Assembly: GCA_029204225.1 (NCBI GenBank)
Contig: CM055092.1
Coordinates: 84,132,026-84,196,025 of the forward strand
Source of the DNA: Diphasiastrum complanatum
Lineage: Eukaryota > Streptophyta > Lycopodiopsida > Lycopodiales > Lycopodiaceae
Length of the DNA stretch: 64,000 bases
Reading direction: 5' to 3'
Numbering within the stretch: position 1 is the stretch's first letter; every line of letters begins with the position of its first letter. Shown here piece by piece: positions 24,121-35,404 of the stretch. The position numbers were made by a program, and so were the translations under genes. The notes below the pieces were generated by a model. The model was not told the DNA's origin. It ran no database searches and saw only the letters and a program-made list of their open reading frames with translations.

Positions 24121-24909
24121 TGTAGGAAAAATAGTAATTATTCTTCCACAGAGAACATGATGAAAGTTTGAATAAATCAAACTAATATCCGTGTCTTCAA
24201 ACAGTATTTACCTTGATTGAATTAGCATGCAGAAATAATATGCAAAATTAAGAGACAACTTAAGACGATTTTAGACAAACAGAAACTATTGATCAAAAAC
24301 AAAATTATAATTCTGAATCTGAATCAATATATATTTCTTGTTGTCTTATCTCACTATTGTGTCTCTGATTGAATAAGTCTGAGAGTCTCTTCAGTGTGAG
24401 TTAGTTACAATGAGTAGTGGACATGTATTTATATTGTTACAAGATAGGTCTTTTGGCCTTTTAATTCTATAACAATAGATCTAACCATTTACGACGGTCG
24501 ATATTCCAATAGACACTTTGTTTCTAGGGTCGAATAAATTTTCTTTGCGAATATTTCATGACAGTCTGTCTCTTTGTTACAACTTCGTGATTCGCGAGAA
24601 TTATTCACGACACTTGTCTCTTCGCAATTTGTATTTCGCAAATTGTTCACGACAGGTGACGGTCTTTGAGCTTGAAGAAGAATCCAGAATATTTTTGCAA
24701 CAAGATTCTGTTCGCAAATCTTTCGAGCTTTAACAAGAAACTGTTTCGCGAATCTTTTGAGTTTCAACAAGATAAATTTCACGAATCCTTTGAGGTTGAT
24801 CACGAATAGAAATGTTTCGAGTTCGCGTTCATTTTTTTTCTCATCCTTTGTCAAGTAAACTGTGCACTTTGTTAGTAGAATCGAGATCTATTTGATCAGG
24901 TGTTCTACA
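24121..24909 (-). repeat. Left (3') LTR of element D
   Basis: TGTAGGAAAA...TTCTACA, 789 bases, preceded by the TCAGG target-site copy. It contains the palindromic-looking ACGACGGT and many TTCGCGA-like words that recur in the LTRs of D and E. It lacks about 100 bases present in the right LTR. Confidence 0.85.
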
Positions 24910-24954
24910 ACTCCCTCTCAAAGTGGGCAGTTGGATTAACCTCAATCTTCTCCG

Positions 24955-25359
24955 CTACTTCTCCAACAAAGCCTTACTGAGTGGCTTTGTAAAGATATCA
25001 ACTGTCATTTCCTTTGTGGGTATAAAGACTGTCTTCAGTATCTTCTTCTCAACTAAGTCCCAAATTACATGATACTTGATAACTATGTGCTTTGTTTTCG
25101 AGTGAAATACAGGATCTTTCGTAAGATAGATTGCTGAAGTGTTATCCATTAACGAGAGATAAGGTTTAGAAATAGATTCATCAAATTCTTCCAACATTTG
25201 TTTGATCCATATCAGCTTGTTTGCCATCTTGGCTGCTGCTACATATTCCGCTTCACAAGAAGATTGAGCTACAGTTGTTTGCTTCTTGCTTATCCAGAGT
25301 ATGGCTGCACCAGATACTAGAGTACAACCTCCTGAAATACTTTTGCTATCATCCTTCAT
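24955..25359 (-). pseudogene. Copia RNase H end of Pol (element D)
   Basis: 134-codon minus-strand frame with SCEAEYVAA, LMDNTSAIYLTKDP and HIVIKYHVIWDLVEKK, ending in VDIFTKPLSK. This is the standard C-terminus of copia Pol (RNase H and the ADIFTKPL motif). The polypurine tract and LTR start about 40 bases beyond its stop, the normal spacing. RNase H would remove the RNA strand during reverse transcription. This portion is open, but its RT partner upstream is broken. Confidence 0.85.
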
Positions 25360-25399
25360 GGATGCCCAGCTTGCGTCACTGTAAGATTCGATGTGAAAT

Positions 25400-26600
25400 C
25401 CAGCTTCCTTTGAATAACACAGTCCATAGTCTTTCGTTTCCTAGAGATATTGTAGTACTCTCTTTGCTAACTTCCAATGCAACGATCTTGGATTCTGATT
25501 ATATTGGCTCAGCCTGTATACTGCAAACGCTATATCAGGTCTGGTGTTGTCTGCTAGATATAACAATGATCCAATCAGCCTACGATAGAGTGTATTGGCC
25601 ATTCGCTTCTCTTCCTCGAGAGTCTGCGGACAATCTGCCTTGCAGTAGTGTTCCAGGTGTCATGGGAGTATGCACACATTTGCATTCGAGCATGTTGAAG
25701 TTTTCAATGATCTTTTGAGTGTACTTTTGTTGGTAAAGATACAACTTACCACCTTCAAAGTCTCTTTGGATCTACAAGCCTAGATAGATTCTTGTTTCTC
25801 CTAGGTCAGTGATCTCAAATATTTCAGAAATGTCTCTTTTGACATCTGAAATTAACTTATCTCTTCTTGAGAAGATAAGTGTGCATCAACATAGACAACT
25901 AGAATGGTTATTTCATTTTGGACATGTTTGATATAGACATTTGATTCAGCAAATAGAGGTTTGAAGCCTAAGGAACGTACTGCTTCATCCTTCATTCTAT
26001 ATCATTGTCTTGCTACTTGTTTCAGACCATAAATGTTTTTATTCATGTGACATCCGTATTCTAGATATTCTTGGCTTACAAAACCAAGTGGGTGGTCCAT
26101 GAATAAGTCTTCTTCCAATTGTGTGTGCAAGAAAGCAGTCTTCTTATCCACAATATGGATTTTCATATCATGAGCCACTGCATACGCAAATAACAAGCGA
26201 ATTGATGTATATTTGACTACCGGTGAGAAAGTATTAGTGTAGTTGATCCCATACTTCTATGAAAATCCTTTAGTAGCTAACCTTGCTTCGTATCTGATGT
26301 TTTCTCCATTAGGACCTGTTTTGATCTTGTAGATTCACTTGCATTTAACTGGTTTTCTGCCATCAGGAATAGGTGCAAGTGTCTAGACATTGTTCTTATA
26401 CATGGATGACATTTTGTCCTCCATTGCTTGAATCCAGCGATCTTTATTTGGTCCATCAAAAGTTTCCTCGAATGTTTGAGGTTTGTCAGAGAAATCACAA
26501 AATTCGATGGTTGTATTAAAAAAACATCATGACCATACCTTTCTGGTGGTTTTTGTTGTCTGTCAGATCTTCTCACAAGTGGTTTTGAGTTCAATTCTGC
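25400..26600 (-). pseudogene. Copia reverse transcriptase, broken (element D)
   Basis: Minus-strand pieces in several frames. 26277-26594 begins with RRSDRQQKPPERYG, the usual linker upstream of copia RT. 26002-26196 holds KKTAFLHTQLEEDLFMDHPLGF and NIYGLKQVARQ, matching the first catalytic block (normally MDVKTAFLNG) and LYGLKQ. Stops and frame changes separate the pieces, so no functional polymerase can be made. Confidence 0.75.
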
Positions 26601-26839
26601 AGGTTTCGAATTGACCTTGTCTACTAGAATTTGAACTGGTGATTCGAGTCTGTCAGGTACTCGATCTTGACCTCCCTGTGAATATGGTAATTCTCATTCA
26701 TCATCTGCTTGTTTTACTTCTGTCATCGTTGGTAGCTCATAATAGTTTTGAGAATTTCATGGCCGACTAGATCACTGTCTGCTATGTATTTCAACTCATC
26801 AAATTTGACATCTCAAACAATTTTTATTCTGCCAGTTTT

Positions 26840-27576
26840 GGGTACATAGACAAGATAATATGACGAATGTAACTCGAATTCTAACAGAAAACCTTGTTCT
26901 GTCTTTTCATTGAGTTTGTTTCTCAGCTTGTCTAGTATGTGCATATACACTGCACATCCGAATGTCCGAACATGTGCAAGATTTGGCTTCTACTTCCACC
27001 ATATCTCATGAGGAGTTTATCCAGTATTTGAGAGTTCAGAATACGATTCTGAAGATTCTTAGTTGTTTTATAAATATCCTTACTAAAAGGTGTTCTAGTC
27101 ATCTTGCCTTTAAAATAGGATTCACAAGTAGTTCAAATATCTCTACTTTCGATTTTGACTCCTTCGATTCTCTGACTCTTGTTGGCTTGGTACAAGGCTT
27201 CCATGTTCATGCAACATAGCCTCTTGTGCCACAGTATATCTGTTGATTCTTGAGTTTGATTGGCTTGTTCGATTCAAGTTCAAATCTTCAAGTGATACAA
27301 ATTTCCTTCTTTGTTGCCTTTAGCAACTAGGCTATCAAAATCTTCATCGAACACTTTGTAAGAGTTTTTTGTGAAGGTTACTGACATGCCTGTATCGACT
27401 ATCTTAGCTACAGATAAAAGATCTTTGTCAAGAGTAGGGACATAGAGAACTTCCTTCAGTTTCTTGTCTCCCTGATTCGTGTCCAACCATAGTACACCAG
27501 TTCCATCAACCATGTGCTTAGAACCGTCTCCAAGTATAATGAATCTCGAATAGTTCATCTTCTTGTACTCAGACAA
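26840..27576 (-). pseudogene. Protease end / pre-integrase, fused across an integrase deletion (element D)
   Basis: The 98-codon frame 27280-27576 contains FIILGDGSKH, LYVPTLDKDLLSVAKI and NKEGNLYHL (protease end and pre-integrase start). Upstream at about 27600 the protease D-S-G text is present. Past the CXXC part of the HHCC zinc region, the text TPFSKDIYKTTK joins directly to NLQNRILNSQ at about 27052. The latter is normally found only after the DDE catalytic core (compare 35597-35965 and 46317-46958). The whole catalytic core is therefore missing. Confidence 0.8.
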
Positions 27577-27828
27577 TATTTGTTTCTAGGAAACAAAATG
27601 TGATGTGGCTCCCGAGTCAAGTACTACTTCTCAAATTTTAGGATCTGTTGAACAATATTGATTAGCACTAACATAAGCTACTGAGTTTCTTGTTGTCTAG
27701 TCTTCTGCTGCTCTAGAGCATTTTGCTTTGTCTTCGACATAGTTTAAATTTGAAGGTTCGTTTCGATTCTGCTCCTTTCTGTTTCTGGAATTCTAATAAT
27801 AGTCTACTGTTGCATGACCCTGTTAACC

Positions 27829-28610
27829 AACACTTATCTTCTATGTGACTTGATCTTTTGCATCTGTTGCAGTTCTTCTATCACTAGAATTTTTCTGTTG
27901 TTTTCCTGATTGTTGATCATTTGTCTTAGACTCATTCTTTTTAGATGACTCTCTCTTAAAATTAGACTTCTTAGAAGATTTATTCTTTTGAGTAAATAGA
28001 GCATTTTTGGAATCACCATTATCATCATAGCATTCATGAGCTTCTACTTCCTCTTTAACTCCGTCTATTGCCTTTTGAAGTGTCATTGTCGCATCTTTTG
28101 CCAATAAGGTTTGAGGAATGACCTGGATAGGGCTCGAAGAAAATAACTAAGTTGTTTTTCCTTTGAAATTGCATTTTCCACGTCAGGATTCTACAAAGAC
28201 ATAAACAAGTCTTTTATCTTTCGTACGAATGTGGTCAGGTCTTTGTCGTTCCATTGTAGGTAAGTTAATTGGTCTTCCAAGAACATGATCTGATTACGAG
28301 ATTGAGTCTCATTCTTGGTTTGCAATTCTTCCCATAAATCTTTTGCATTCAAAATTGATGTAAGATCTAGCATTATATTGTCATGCACTGAAGACGCAAT
28401 AATTGCTATAGCTTTGTCATTTCTCAAACTCCATTCTCAAAGTTCTTTGCCAGGAGTATTTATTGGCTTCTCCTCTATTGGTTCTACCCATTGCCATAGA
28501 CCTTCGCCCTTCAACATGAGTGAAGTCTTTAATTTTCAAATCAAATAGTTTGAACCTTTTGGATCCAAGATCGTAGTGGTCTTAGCCTGAATATTGTTGA
28601 TCGATGACAT
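27829..28610 (-). pseudogene. Copia gag with intact CCHC motif but broken frame (element D)
   Basis: 28191-28427 reads as gag (LWEELQTKNETQSRNQIMFL, LTYLQWNDKDLTTFVRKIKD). 27841-28104 continues in another frame with a Lys/Ser-rich linker. A third frame at 27829-27870 holds CNRCKRSSHIEDKCW, an intact C-X2-C-X4-H-X4-C zinc knuckle. Two frameshifts or more separate these. The same gag family is present at 13600-14182. Confidence 0.75.
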
Positions 28611-28681
28611 CTTCTATTTTCTGAGTAACTCCAGATGCGGCTTACTGATGGATGTATGAAGAATGCTGAGAGAGGTGCGAT

Positions 28682-28817
28682 GATACCACTGTATCGACTC
28701 TGACTCGTTTTGATACCACTATATCAGTTCTAGAAGCTCTGATACCACTATATCAGTTCCGATCCTGTATGCTCTGATATCACTATATCAGTTCTGATCC
28801 TGTATGTTTTGATACCA
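28682..28817 (-). repeat. Five tandem primer-binding-site copies (element D)
   Basis: GATACCA or GATATCA begins at 28682, 28712, 28741, 28776 and 28811, most copies followed by CTATATCAGTTC or close variants. Read on the minus strand, these are five copies of GTGGTATCA[GA]A-type primer-binding sites spaced about 29-35 bases apart, the last one base from the LTR. Confidence 0.85.
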
Positions 28818-28818
28818 C

Positions 28819-29706
28819 TATAGAAAAAATAGTAATCATTTTTCCACAGAGAACACGATGAAAGTTTGAATAAATCAAACTAATATCAGTGTCTTCAATC
28901 GGGTTTGTTTCTGATCTATGTACTAATAGAATAGTATTTACCTTGATTGAATTAGCATGCAGAACTAATATAAGGAATTAAGAGACAAACTAAGACAATT
29001 TTAGACAAATAGAAACTACTGATAAAAAACAAATAGTTCTAAATCTGAATCAGTATATATCTCTTGTTGTCTTATCTCGCTGTTGTGTCTCTGATTGAAT
29101 GAGTCTGAGAGTCTCTTCAGTGTGAGTTAGTTACAACGAGCAGTGCACATGTATTTATATTGTTATAGGACATGTCTTTTGGCCTTTTAATTACAGGCCT
29201 TTTGGCCTTTTAATTCTGTGATAGTAGATCTAACCGTTTACGACGGTTGATATTCAAATAGACGCTCTGTTTCTAGGGTTGAATAAATTATGTTTGCAAA
29301 TATTTCACGACAGTCCATCTCTTCGTTAAAGCTTCGTGTTTTGCAAATTATTCACGACATTTTTGTGTTTCACAAATTATTCGCAACAGATGATAGTCTT
29401 TGAGCTTGAAGAAGAATCCAAAATATTTCGCGAATTGTTCGCGACAGGTGAGCTTTGAACAAGAAACAGAATATTTTGTGACAAGATTCTGTTCGCGAAT
29501 CTTTCAAGCTTCAACAAGAAACCACGAGCTTCTACAAGAAACTGTTTTGCGAATCTTTTGAGTTTCAACAAGATAAGTTTTGTGAATCGAAGATTGATCA
29601 TGAATAGAAATGTTTCAAGTTCACGTTTGTTTCTTTTTCATCCTTTGTCAAGTAAATTGTGCGCTTTGTTAGTAGAATCGAGATTTGTTTGATCAGATGC
29701 TCTACA
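28819..29706 (-). repeat. Right (5') LTR of element D
   Basis: Begins TATAGAAAAAATAG (degenerate form of the TGTAGG start of the left LTR) and ends GCTCTACA before the TCAGG target-site copy. At 888 bases it is longer than the left LTR. Many base differences show that the element is older than element C. Confidence 0.85.
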
Positions 29707-29711
29707 TCAGG

Positions 29712-31290
29712 ACGACCCCAACACAAAGTTCCGCTTCCAACATTTTGGCTTCTGCTTGAGTACTCCGCAATGCCAAAACTACTTAGTTTTGGCTCTGGTA
29801 CCACTATGAAGTACTACACTCAAGGATTAGATACTAAGCAGGCCGCAATAAAGCAACACAAGGGGTCCATTGGATGGTGGACAAACCAACCCAACCAAAA
29901 CTAGATTTTATAGATCTAGCCCCCAAGCTATGGATCAATCTCTCACAAGAGAAGGAGGAATCACACTAATAGCATGTATATCAAGCATACACTAATAGTG
30001 CACTATGACGCCTCACTGACCACTAGGGAAAACCCCTAAGATGAGGATAGGAAAAATAACAAAAGAGACTATGGAGCAAAACCACCCAACCAATCCTAGA
30101 TCCTTCCTGGAGATACTTCTTGGACTAGCCCCCAAGCCATGCCATGTGATAGCAAGAGGAGACGAGCTCTACTAATAACCTACACCAAAGTCGTCGATGA
30201 AATAATCACTACCTCAATAAATAGAGAATAGGATCCTATGCATGAACCCATGCAATCCCCATGCAAGTCAACTATGAATAGATCACAACTCTTCATGCAT
30301 ACCTCCTGACTATAATAGTCACACGTACATGCACTGCTCCATATGTCTCAATTAGAGTGTCTGGGTCATCTTAAGGTCATTAGTCACCAATAGGCCTCGA
30401 CGTGGAATTAAATCTTGGCGTGAACAATAATCTCGAACACTGGAGGGCCGGTCCACCATATTAGGACTATTCCATTTCCTTAGCTGAATATGGCCGTAAC
30501 ACCAACATTATTCTAATCTGAAAAGATTGTCTCGAGACTTTCAAGTGGGAAAGTAGGTATATTTGAGAATACCGAAGGATTCTAGTGTAATGCGTACCGG
30601 CAAGAATTACAAATTGTTCCCTAGATATAGAGGACCATATTAGATCTTGAAAAAGATCGTTTCCTTAGCTTACCAGTTGGACCTCCGGGAGCATTAGAGG
30701 AGTTCTCAATATCAAAAAGACCCTTTAAGGAATGCCATGTAGGATATAAAAAAATATCAAAATAAAAAAAACAATATTGTTTATTTGCTTGCCCCCACCA
30801 CTCCCGAGGCCTCCCCAACTCCCAATGATCTAACCGCAGTGTCTATAGTCACAGCTAAGAATTGTAAATAGTTCGCAGTATAACTTGACTAAATTCAAAA
30901 ATATTCCCTCCATTGGTTATGAATAGGGCAATATTTTCACTGGATCTAGAATATGACTGCCATCTCCAAATTCGAATCAGGAAAAATAGCAAAATGTTTA
31001 CATATGCATTCCTTCCACGAGAATGGAAATATGGGTGCCATCTCCAATTATGAACGCCATCATCACATTCGAATGGAAATATGAGCGCCAACTACCTATT
31101 GGAATGAAAAAATGAGAGACATTTCCAAATTTGAATCAAGCATACAAGCATGGAAATTGGATTGATCGTACAGAGTATATAATATAATCAAAGATGAGTA
31201 TTTTGTTTTGCTTCATAGAATCTGGTCACAGTACTTTGACGCAACTGATTACTCTATTGTTTTTTTTTATGATGACATTGTATCATCTAC
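29712..31290. other. Older LTR-like DNA hosting element D; no gene
   Basis: At 29788-29803 the plus strand reads GGCTCTGGTACCACTA, the complement of a mutated primer-binding site (TGGTACCAGAGCC), followed by TGAAGTACTAC, which could open an LTR. If so, element D sits within the leader of an older element. Nothing coding is recognisable up to 31290. A poly-T run lies at 31260-31269. Confidence 0.35.
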
Positions 31291-34060
31291 GTGTGGATAT
31301 CTTTATTGATTTGGAACCTTTGCAAAGGAATTCAAATATCTGCTGAGGATTGTTCTCATTACAGGGCAGAAGGAAAAAAGAACTTGGATTTGTGGATAGA
31401 TAAAACATTATATCCAGAAGATCCAAGCACTTTGACAGATCCCACATTCTCCTCAATAACTCATTTAGTTACATGGATATGCATTGGGCATAGTGGATTA
31501 CTAGGATATTGTGAAAGATTGCAGAACCATGGAAAACAAATTTATATGAACAAATTTTTAGAACGTGAGTTAATTCGGATATCCTCTTATTGTCAGAATA
31601 GAGATTGTCATCTCCAAAAGACGTTAGAAGAAAATGAACAACTTAAATATAATAATAAATCATTACAGAAGATAACAATCAATATCAAATCAGAACTAGA
31701 GCAAATGCAATCAATCTTACAATCTATTTGTATTGAAAACTTACAATTATTGAAAGATGTGGAATTGGCAAAGAAGAAGGTTGAAAGTAAGAAGCGAAAG
31801 CGATAAAGTTGCAAGGATCTTCAAACGCTTTCAAAAGGAGGTTATCAAAATAGAAGGATCTGTGCATTCAAGTAAGCATATTCTGATTTTTGTAAGTTTC
31901 TCAATGACATTTGGATTTAATTTTAGTTATGGTGATATTATGTTAAGTATCTATTTTTTTTGCAGATCTGCATTAGTAGCTCCTCGGAATATTAAAGACA
32001 ATGCTTCATTAGGAATGTCATTGAGCACAATATTGACAAGCAAATCCACTGAGCGTATCATGATGAACAATAGAAGTTCAAATGTAAAGTGTAAAATAAC
32101 AGAGTCTTTGATGGTGGACATTCAAAAAAATCTAGATAAGACTATAGTTCAGGGTGCTTGTGATTTTGCAGGTATTAGCAGGGAAGCATATGCAGCAATA
32201 CTTAAACTAATTAGAGAAGCTCTTAAACAAGTTCAAATTAGAAAAGTCCCAATCCTTAGGACATATCACTTGAAGAAAGAGAGGGATACATTAAACATAG
32301 GTATGCATAAGATCACTGGAACTCCATTTCATATTGAGGAGGTGTATGAAACTGATGGAAGATCGATATTCTATAATTCATCACAACTTATTTGTTGATC
32401 TAAATTACTTGCTGAGATACATCATCACATTCTATGATATAACCTATGAAAAGGTGAATGGCAAAATAATCATAGCACTTAAGTTATATGAGTCAGAAAT
32501 TGTGAGAGGGCAGAAGATGGAGAGGGTTCGTATAACTCTCATGAATGGTGCTCTATCACAAACAGAGGACCAAGAAGATTTCAGATTCAGTGTCCAATCA
32601 CAAAATGATATATGGTGGTTGGCAGCGTTTCAGGAACTAGTCTCATTATTACATTACATTTATTGAATAGTATTGTTTCATTGTTGACTAAGTTTGATTA
32701 ATTCTTTGGACAGGTGCTGAAGGAGGATCATGATATATTATCATGGATATTCTCAAGGACATCTTATCCTAGGATCATCGAGGACCATATGGATGGAGGA
32801 CTTCTCAATGTTCCAGGAGTTGGAGACTTCAATGTTGAATGGCACTTAGCAAGTGATTTGAAAACATTGAAATGTATGTACAATGTCTCTCATAATGCTA
32901 CATCAAAACACCCTTGTTTGTACTGCATGAAAATGGCAAAAGATGTTACTAGGAGTATAGGAATTACTAGAGAATATGTAGATCCAAACTGGAAGCCTGT
33001 GCTGCCTATCCCCTTGAAAAATGTGCATGTTTGCACTCTTCATGCAGAAGTTAGATTAATAGAAAAGACCATTTATCTTCATATAGTTTTTGCTTGGAAT
33101 ACTAAGCCAGCATCATTAGCAAAGGAAGCTATCTCTCAATTAGAAGATGTTTTATCAAAAGCGAGTCTTCATAAGGGACATGTCAAAATTCAAAAAGATG
33201 AAAAACTTTCAAGAAAGAATGGGAACATGCCAACTAAGCCAAGCAAAGGAGAAGCAAAAGCACGTCGTTTCCTATCAAATCATATTGGTAAGGCTTCTAA
33301 TATTCAGCACTCAGTCTGGATAGATATTATTGCTGCCACTCAAGACTTCGAGAATGACGGCAAAACCAGAGTACTAAAAGTTGATGTAAGGAAGAAGCTT
33401 GATAGTATGATTGCTATTTTAAGAAAAGATAAATACTCTGATATTGATAAGAAAGTTGTCCAAAGGACTTGTGTTGAGTTTGTTAATGCAGTATCAAAAG
33501 CATGGGGAGAAGATCACATCACTCATTACATTAGTATAAATTCTTCAAGATGCTTTCAATTTTATATATATATTTAGATCCAAACATAAGACTAACATTA
33601 TGATTTTGACATATGCAGCACATAACTAAGAGATCATACAACATTTTTTGCAAACACATATGGAAGCTTGAGTGTATGGTCATCACAAGGGATGGAAAAG
33701 TCACATTGGCAAGCACGAGCAGCAATTCATCGAAATACACAACATGGAGGAACTAATGAAAAATGAAACTACATTTGTCAATTGTTTCAATGGTTCTACC
33801 GCAGAGTTCAGATTCGACATATAACAAAGTCCACACAATACAAGAAGTTTAGAAAAGCATGCAAGTTCATACAGGAAGAGAAAATTAGATGTTTACTGAG
33901 TAGAAGATCATCATTGTCATCAAATCATGACATGTTCAGAATTGCTTGCAAATTCATTGAACAAGAGAGGAGAAATACTCAATGTAAATGTATTGATTGT
34001 ATTATAAAAAAATACAAAGTGTCCACTATTCATCATCAGCTTGTGTGTCAAATTCTATAG
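31291..34060 (+). pseudogene. Unclassified DDE-type transposase-like gene, decayed
   Basis: Plus-strand coding blocks: 31291-31806, 31966-32398, 32334-32639, 32714-33564, about 33640-33760, and 33782-34060. Two clear introns are 31872-31965 (GTAAGC...TTTGCAG) and about 32640-32713 (...GGACAG). The N-terminal block ends in a Lys-rich coiled coil (ELEQMQSILQ...). The fourth block has WHLASDLKTL, then CLYC (32915) and CTLHAEVRLIEK (33032). A later frame has GSLSVWSSQGMEKSHWQARA. An Asp followed by C-X2-C, a C-X2-H and a late Glu is the C/D(2)H pattern of several eukaryotic DDE transposases (hAT, CACTA, Kolobok, KDZ types). I cannot name the superfamily. Frameshifts near 32340 and stops near 33600-33770 show decay. 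Confidence 0.6.
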
Positions 34061-34966
34061 CAGTGTTGTTATAAAAAAATTCTCTGCTAGAGTATGCATC
34101 TAATAGATGTGCACTATCCTTATTTCCACTAAGTTCAATATAATTAGAATACCATGAATAATGGGAGCTCCTTAAAGGAACATTCCCATCAGTAAAACCT
34201 AAAATGTTCAAAACATAAGATCTTTTGACAAAAATGATCTTATTTGTCTTAACAAATTTATGTCCTCCTAGAGTAATGATAAAGCTTTAACTGCCATTAT
34301 AAGACTCTCCCCAACTGGGCTCAGCTTGGAATGAGCAATACAGATCTCATTCTTCAGGAAATACCTAAAATAGTGGCCAAGTCCACTATTCCTCTGGAAC
34401 GAGGATGCATGTTGTCTGAAACCACCTTGTCTCGCAGCAAAATCATCAATTATGAGAGCATCCTGCAATAAGAATTATGCTAGAAAAAACACATTCAGTG
34501 GTTAAGAACATTCTAATGCAAGGAAGTTTAAACACTTACACATTCTTCATCATCATCAGTGAAATGCATCAATGATGGACTAGGGAAGCCCATCTAGGAT
34601 TGAAATGCCGTGAATTCTTCATCGAATGGTCTGCCTCACCCATCCTCAGCAATATTTGATAAAGTCTTAGTCAGGCATATGTATTTTGGCCAATAAAAGA
34701 ATCTCGGAGCACATCAGTATTTACATCAATAAAGTCACTTTTCTTATCAGGAGTCTCGATTAGGAAGTGACTGATATCCTTAATAGATGATTGAAAACAG
34801 AGGATGATGCCATAGGAGGGCTAGCAACAGAAACTTCCTCATCATCTGGGATTTGAACTAACAGGAAAAGTATGATACCACTCTGATATTCAACCAATCG
34901 ACATTTTTTGTTGCAATAAGGACACATTGAACTGCTTTTGAAAAGATCAAATAATTTGGTGAACAT
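34026..34966 (-). pseudogene. Unknown minus-strand gene with an intron, convergent to the transposase
   Basis: Reading leftwards: a CPYCNKKC-bearing frame (34760-34966), a piece ending LMHFTDDDEEC, an intron with GTAAGT donor and TTATTGCAG acceptor (about 34466-34537), then DALIIDDFAARQGGFRQHAS, RNSGLGHYFRYFLKNE and, after one frameshift, GFTDGNVPLRSSHYSWYSNY to a stop at 34026. Unknown family. The splice signals and aromatic, non-repetitive protein text argue that it was once a real gene. It ends 35 bases inside the end of the plus-strand transposase frame, so both may belong to one transposon. Confidence 0.45.
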
Positions 34967-34969
34967 TCT

Positions 34970-35404
34970 ATCTAGTCTATGTCTAAAAGCTGGGAAGAAA
35001 TGAGCAAGATCAGTATTTGTTTAACGAGTTTCTTTGATGTACAGGTAAGACCAAGACAAGAAAATCACATACAGTGCAAGCCTAATTAAAATAGAAGCGT
35101 AGAAATTGTTGAAACCACATAAACATTGGGATGGTAGATGTGCAACAATGTACCTTTCAAAAAAATCAATACAAAACTGTCTCAAATGACTTCAAGATTT
35201 TGTCGAACAAATAGTATTCAGTATTTTGGAAAATGTACATTGTTCTTAAAATCAAAATAAAATATTTGTGGCTTTCAATAATAGCCCACTTTATGTTTGC
35301 CTATCGATTATATGCATCATCATGTGATGATATCTTTCTATACATTTGTATTTGTATTTTTTATATTTACTATTTCAATCATAATTCAATATAATTTTAA
35401 ACTT
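34970..35404. other. AT-rich spacer, no feature
   Basis: About 430 bases with no open frame or repeat that I can support. It ends where element E begins. Confidence 0.5.

Larger units (their letters stand above)
24121..29706 (-). mobile_element. Copia retrotransposon D, integrase core deleted
   Basis: Flanked by TCAGG on both sides (24116-24120 and 29707-29711). Left LTR is 24121-24909 and right LTR 28819-29706. The polypurine tract is next to the left LTR (CTCCCTCTC on the plus strand) and primer-binding sites are next to the right LTR. On the minus strand gag, CCHC knuckle, protease, pre-integrase, RT and RNase H parts follow in normal copia order, but the integrase core is missing at about 27052. 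Many stops are present. Elements E and F are close relatives. Confidence 0.9.
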
